DNA from: an uncultured Collinsella sp.
GTDB lineage: Bacteria; Actinomycetota; Coriobacteriia; Coriobacteriales; Coriobacteriaceae
Direction: 5' to 3'
Length of the DNA stretch: 8,415 nt
NCBI GenBank assembly: GCA_902489225.1
Contig: CABTZA010000079.1
Span: forward strand, 1-8,415
The notes under the pieces were generated by a model. The model made no database searches, had not been told where the DNA came from, and saw nothing but the letters and a program-made list of their open reading frames with translations. The translations under genes were made by a program, and so were the position numbers. Of the stretch, positions 5,607 through 8,415 are shown one piece after another (the first letter of the stretch is position 1; each line of letters opens with the position of its first letter).

Positions 5607-6872
5607 ATGGAAAATGCAAAGTTAAAGAGCAGCAAGGTTTACGCATGGGTTCTCGTAATCGCGCTCGGCCTTATGTCTGCCGGCACGACCGGATCCTATA
5701 GCGTCATCGCGGGCTCCTTCGTCGCACCCGTGTGCGAGGAGTTCGGGTTTGACTATTCCATCTTCTCGTATTACTTCACCGCAACGCTCATTGGTCTTGC
5801 GGCAGCTCTTCCGTTTGTCGGAAAACTCATTCCCAAGGTCGTTGGCAAGGTTTGGCTCCCCGTTGTCGAGCTTATTTTGCTCGCTGCCGGCGCAGGCATG
5901 GCCTTCTACACCGAAGTCTGGATGTTCATCGCCGCTGGCGCCCTGATTGGCGTTTGCTTCGCCTTCACCACCGGCGTCGCTATGTCCGACGTTATTGACC
6001 AGTGGTTCAAAAAATCTGGTGGCCTGGCAATCGGTCTCGCTTGGGCAGTGAACTCGATTTACATGCTCATCATGAGTCCCGTCATCACCTCTGTCATCGA
6101 GGCCGCTGGCTGGAGAACTGGTTATCTGGTGCTCGCCGGTGTTTCCGCAGTGCTCATTCTCCCAGCTTCCATTCTGATCATCCGCTACAAGCCTCAGGAC
6201 AAGGGCATGCTGCCCTATGGCTACGTCGAGGGCGAGACGGTCACCGAGACCGAGGAGACGACCGAGGATAGCACGCGTGGCGTTAGCTATGCGCGCGCCA
6301 TCAAGTCGCCTGCCTTCTTCTTCTGCATCGGCTTCCTCTGTCTCGTTCAGCTCACTTGCTGCATGAACCAGCTCTTCCCGACGTATGCTTCCGAGGTTGG
6401 TTTTAGCCCCATGGTGGGCGGCTTCATGGTATCCGCTGCATCGCTCTTCGATCTGTTCCTCAATCCGATCGTCGGCACCACTTGCGATAGGTTCGGCAGC
6501 ACGAAGGCCATTCTGGGCTGGCTCGCTGTCTCCATCCTCTCCTTTGTCATGCTCATGATGAGCAGCGGCAACTCGACGCTCAGCATCCTCGCAGCAGGCG
6601 TGAACGACGTAATGTACGTCATCGCTGGCACTGCCCTGACCGTTTTGGTTATGGATGTCTTTGGCTCCCGCGATTTCGGTCGCATCTTCGCGCTGATCTG
6701 CTCCGTGGGCTATATCGTCGGCGCCTTTGGCATGCCCGTTATGATGAAGGTCTATGAGCTTGTCGGCTCCTTCCAGGGCGTCTTCATCTTCTGCATCGCA
6801 TGCAACGTTATTATCGGCCTGTTCTTGCTGCTGGCAAAAAAGACTGGTAAGAACCTCTCCTGGGACGAATAG
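5607..6872 (+). CDS. MFS transporter, oxalate/formate antiporter (OFA)-like, copy 2
   Basis: This is a 421-residue 12-helix carrier. The ATG at 5607 has AGGAG (5594-5598) overlapping the carbamoyltransferase stop codon at eight-base spacing, so the two genes are translationally close. It is a clear paralogue of the 947-2227 product, with shared blocks such as VIALGLMSAGTTG, GSFVAPVCE, AFYTEVWMF and LTCCMNQLFPTYASEVGF. The central loop is short and acidic (GETVTETEETTEDS). The second-half loop has the MFS signature CDRFG, and the C-terminus is charged and cytoplasmic. It is the last gene of the deiminase operon, so it probably imports the substrate, exports the amine, or exchanges the two. Codon choice is more GC-rich than in copy 1 and like the two genes before it. 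OFA proteins with known function move dicarboxylates and monocarboxylates, so a guanidino or ureido acid is as plausible as a polyamine. Confidence 0.92.
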   Translation: MENAKLKSSKVYAWVLVIALGLMSAGTTGSYSVIAGSFVAPVCEEFGFDYSIFSYYFTATLIGLAAALPFVGKLIPKVVGKVWLPVVELILLAAGAGMAFYTEVWMFIAAGALIGVCFAFTTGVAMSDVIDQWFKKSGGLAIGLAWAVNSIYMLIMSPVITSVIEAAGWRTGYLVLAGVSAVLILPASILIIRYKPQDKGMLPYGYVEGETVTETEETTEDSTRGVSYARAIKSPAFFFCIGFLCLVQLTCCMNQLFPTYASEVGFSPMVGGFMVSAASLFDLFLNPIVGTTCDRFGSTKAILGWLAVSILSFVMLMMSSGNSTLSILAAGVNDVMYVIAGTALTVLVMDVFGSRDFGRIFALICSVGYIVGAFGMPVMMKVYELVGSFQGVFIFCIACNVIIGLFLLLAKKTGKNLSWDE

Positions 6873-6922
6873 CTCGATTCGTCTTAGACATACGCTGTAG
6901 GGCTTAACCTGCAGCCGCTTTG

Positions 6923-6951
6923 GGGCATCGACTAACATCGGTGCCCTTTTT
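6923..6951 (+). terminator. rho-independent terminator of the deiminase operon
   Basis: GGGCATCGA (6923-6931) pairs with TCGGTGCCC (6938-6946) with one G-T pair and a six-base loop. TTTTT (6947-6951) follows directly. It lies 50 bases after the second MFS stop codon and closes the operon. Confidence 0.88.
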
Positions 6952-6958
6952 CATCGAA

Positions 6959-6987
6959 TGTGACAAAGGAGCAGCCACTTTGTCACA
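6959..6987. repeat. 29-bp palindromic intergenic repeat, copy 2
   Basis: TGTGACAAAGGAGC and AGCCACTTTGTCACA form the same palindrome as at 772-800, with changes in the inner bases. ATTGAG follows, as at copy 1. A GGTCTAAT block comes 15 bases after the shared TTGAG tail (16 bases in copy 1), so the two copies share a longer composite layout. Confidence 0.7.
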
Positions 6988-7004
6988 TTGAGTGGCATGT
7001 AAAT

Positions 7005-7186
7005 CGAGGTCTAATACTTTTCCGAGAAGCGAACGAGTCAAAATGGACCTCCGAAGCGTCGACACTTTTGAGATGCAATTTCCTGCGGTTTTACCAGCAA
7101 AATCCTGCGGTTTTGACGTCTAAAAATGTCGATGCTTCGGGGGTTCAAAAACGGTCGTTCACTTCTCGGAAAAGTATTAGACCTCG
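7005..7186. repeat. 182-bp near-palindromic element with 25-bp perfect ends
   Basis: The ends are perfect inverted repeats of 25 bases (7005-7029 against 7162-7186, beginning CGAGGTCTAATACTTTTCC). After one mismatch, pairing resumes without any gap at 7031-7036/7155-7160, 7051-7057/7134-7140 and 7059-7064/7127-7132, all about one centre at 7095.5. The middle holds two direct copies of TCCTGCGGTTTT (7081-7092 and 7103-7114). No target-site duplication is visible next to the ends. It could be a transposase-less MITE-like element or a large RNA hairpin. It lies between the operon terminator and the dus gene. Confidence 0.85.
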
Positions 7187-7270
7187 TTGTATGGGGTGCG
7201 GCTGGAAGGTGGTCATCGTTCAGTAGCTACCTCTTCCTTGTGAATCGTCTGAAGCACAAGGCATAATGCA

Positions 7271-7299
7271 TGTGACAAAGGGACGGCCCCTTTGCCTCA
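7271..7299. repeat. 29-bp palindromic intergenic repeat, copy 3
   Basis: TGTGACAAAGGGAC and GGCCCCTTTGCCTCA repeat the palindrome of copies 1 and 2, with two changed bases in the right arm. TTGA follows again. It ends only 21 bases before the dus start, so the repeat tail provides part of the dus ribosome-binding region and could influence its translation. Confidence 0.7.
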
Positions 7300-7320
7300 T
7301 TGATTTGAGAGTAGATGTTG

Positions 7321-8274
7321 ATGATTCTATCGTTGGCCCCTATGGAGGGGATTACCGGGCATGTGTTCCGTCGCGTGCATGCGGAGTGCTTCGGTGCGCT
7401 CGATTGCTATTACACGCCGTTTTTGCCGCCGCCGCGGGTGGGAAACCGCTTTGGCGGCAAGGCGTTTAAGGAGATCGATCCTGCCAATAACCAGGGGCTC
7501 AACGTTGTGCCTCAGCTGATGTCCAAGAACGCGGACGAGTTTGTGTGGGCGGCACAGGTGCTCGCCGACATGGGCTACCGCGAGGTCAATCTCAACCTGG
7601 GTTGCCCCTCGGGTACGGTTGTTGCCAAGGGCAAGGGCTCGGGTTTCTTGCACAATCTCGACGAGCTCGAGGCGTTCTTAAGCGATGTGTGCGAGCGGTC
7701 GCCGTTGCCAGTGTCGGTAAAGACCAGGCTGGGGCTGGAGAATGACGACGAATACGAGCGCGTGCTCGATTTGTATTGCCGCATGCCGCTAACAGAGCTG
7801 ATCGTGCATCCGCGCGTACAGAAGGACCGTTATACAGGCTCGCCGCGCAAAGAGTTTTATGGCGAGACGCTGGAACGTGCGCCGTTTCCGGTGGCATACA
7901 ACGGCGATATTTATGATCTTGAGGATATGGATGCGCTGGTGGAGGCCTATCCCGGGACACGCCATGTGATGCTGGGGCGTGGCTTGCTTGCGAATCCCGC
8001 TCTCGCTCGCATGGTCAAGGGCGGCCCTGCTGCCACGGCAGCCGAACTGCAGCGTTTCCACGACACGCTGTTTGCGGCCTATGCAGAAGAGATTGGCGGT
8101 AACGCGGTCTTTCGTATGAAGGAGTGGTGGTTCTACGCCAAGTGCGCTTTCGCCGACCCCGCTACCGTTCACAAGCTCGTGCGTAAGACCAAAAAGGTCG
8201 ACGAATACCGCGCCGCCGTCGAGCGCGTCTTTCGCGAGCAGCCACTTGCGCCCATAGCCCGTTTCCACGGCTAG
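7321..8274 (+). CDS. tRNA-dihydrouridine synthase (Dus family)
   Basis: This is a 317-residue FMN-dependent enzyme that reduces uridine to dihydrouridine in tRNA with NAD(P)H. Near the N-terminus, LSLAPMEGITGHVFRR is the FMN-binding start of the TIM barrel. NLGCPSGTVVAKGKGSG carries the catalytic Cys (C95 from this start). VKTRLG (K134) and VHPRVQKDRYTG (H163) are the conserved phosphate and RNA-side motifs, and YNGDI and MLGRGLLANP complete the flavin site. A helical C-terminal domain includes FRMKEWWFY. GAGAG (7307-7311) is nine bases from the ATG at 7321 but only three from the ATG at 7315, so I prefer 7321; 7315 would add two residues. Length and motifs fit the bacterial family, with a DusC-like feel, but I cannot place the subfamily or the tRNA position. 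It appears to be a housekeeping gene unrelated to the catabolic operon. Confidence 0.93.
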   Translation: MILSLAPMEGITGHVFRRVHAECFGALDCYYTPFLPPPRVGNRFGGKAFKEIDPANNQGLNVVPQLMSKNADEFVWAAQVLADMGYREVNLNLGCPSGTVVAKGKGSGFLHNLDELEAFLSDVCERSPLPVSVKTRLGLENDDEYERVLDLYCRMPLTELIVHPRVQKDRYTGSPRKEFYGETLERAPFPVAYNGDIYDLEDMDALVEAYPGTRHVMLGRGLLANPALARMVKGGPAATAAELQRFHDTLFAAYAEEIGGNAVFRMKEWWFYAKCAFADPATVHKLVRKTKKVDEYRAAVERVFREQPLAPIARFHG

Positions 8275-8275
8275 T

Positions 8276-8321
8276 TAGTCGTTGGGGACGTTCTTTAACG
8301 ACTAGTCATTTAAGAACGTCC
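8276..8321 (+). other. interleaved hairpins after the dus gene (pseudoknot or alternative structure)
   Basis: TAGTCGTT (8276-8283) pairs perfectly with AACGACTA (8297-8304). GGACGTTCTT (8286-8295) pairs perfectly with AAGAACGTCC (8312-8321). The order is a-b-a'-b', so the two stems either form a pseudoknot or exclude each other. It starts two bases after the dus stop codon. No T-tract follows, so simple intrinsic termination is not evident. Confidence 0.6.
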
Positions 8322-8339
8322 ATTACAGTCGAAATTGTC

Positions 8340-8360
8340 AGCCTGGGACCGTCTCAGGCT
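8340..8360. other. nine-pair hairpin in the downstream intergenic region
   Basis: AGCCTGGGA and TCTCAGGCT pair with one G-T pair around a three-base loop (8340-8348 with 8352-8360). Neither strand has a T-tract beside it. It may stabilise a transcript end or belong to an unseen element beyond the window. Confidence 0.45.
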
Positions 8361-8415
8361 ACGATTGAGGCGCGCCCAGAACGGGCCGCCGACCGGGCGC
8401 CCGCGCACGGCCGAA
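8361..8415. other. very GC-rich right edge, unassigned
   Basis: GCGCCC (8372-8377) can pair with GGGCGC (8395-8400), and the last 45 bases are almost all G and C. I do not recognise a gene or RNA family here. It could be the start of a structured RNA or the end of a gene on either strand, cut by the window edge. Confidence 0.25.

Larger units (their letters stand above)
6873..7320. other. 448-bp gene-free region rich in inverted repeats
   Basis: No convincing gene is seen. The region holds the operon terminator, two copies of the 29-bp palindrome and a 182-bp near-palindrome, all listed separately. A further small hairpin pairs CCTTGTG (7236-7242) with CACAAGG (7255-7261) just before the third palindrome copy. 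An open frame at 6960-7226 runs straight through the repeats, has no ribosome-binding site and is not called. Confidence 0.7.

Noticed and set aside
7005..7186. CRISPR array or IS element in the repeat-rich region
   Set aside because: The repeats are inverted about one centre rather than evenly spaced direct repeats with unique spacers. There is no transposase gene and no target-site duplication.
6960..7226. 88-codon open frame downstream of the second MFS gene
   Set aside because: It runs through the palindromes, has no ribosome-binding site and no recognisable protein features.
8361..8415. tRNA, RNase P or SRP RNA start at the GC-rich right edge
   Set aside because: No cloverleaf or conserved core motif can be placed in the visible bases, so no RNA gene is called.

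Overview
The window looks like chromosomal DNA of a gut actinobacterium of the class Coriobacteriia. Collinsella or a close relative is my best guess. The reasons are moderately GC-rich genes, an FtsX-type ABC permease and a Dus-type tRNA enzyme as flanks, OFA-family MFS carriers next to a deiminase/carbamoyltransferase pair, and short intergenic palindromes of the form TGTGACAAAGGG...CCCTTTGNCACA. The genus is inferred from general familiarity, not from a marker gene.

Layout. Positions 1-771 hold the 3' end of an FtsX-like ABC transporter permease that enters from the left. A 29-bp palindromic repeat follows. Then come an OFA-type MFS transporter (947-2227, +), a strong hairpin terminator, and a convergent TetR-family regulator (2366-2944, -). 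A 224-bp divergent control region (2945-3168) precedes a three-gene rightward unit: an agmatine-deiminase-family enzyme (3169-4407), an ornithine/putrescine-type carbamoyltransferase (4531-5595) and a second OFA-type MFS transporter (5607-6872). A clear rho-independent terminator (6923-6951) ends the unit. The gene-free stretch 6873-7320 carries two more copies of the 29-bp palindrome around a 182-bp near-palindrome. A tRNA-dihydrouridine synthase (7321-8274) follows, and the last 140 bases contain hairpins but no recognisable gene.

How the genes may work together. Deiminase plus carbamoyltransferase is the core of the agmatine deiminase and arginine deiminase pathways: a guanidino compound becomes a ureido compound plus ammonia, and the ureido compound is then phosphorolysed to an amine plus carbamoyl phosphate. 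Three things here differ from the textbook agmatine operon. The transporters are two paralogous OFA-family MFS proteins (a family known for carboxylate exchange) rather than an amino-acid/polyamine antiporter. No carbamate kinase lies in the window. The carbamoyltransferase keeps its carbamoyl-phosphate motifs but has HELP in place of HCLP and TEE in place of SMG, so its amine substrate may be neither ornithine nor putrescine. Operator-like dyads with the core CGAACGGTA or CGGTAGG occur upstream of the first MFS gene and between tetR and the deiminase gene, which suggests one regulator controls the whole locus. The most interesting hypothesis is a substrate-inducible system for an unusual guanidino or ureido compound, with two exchangers for substrate and product.
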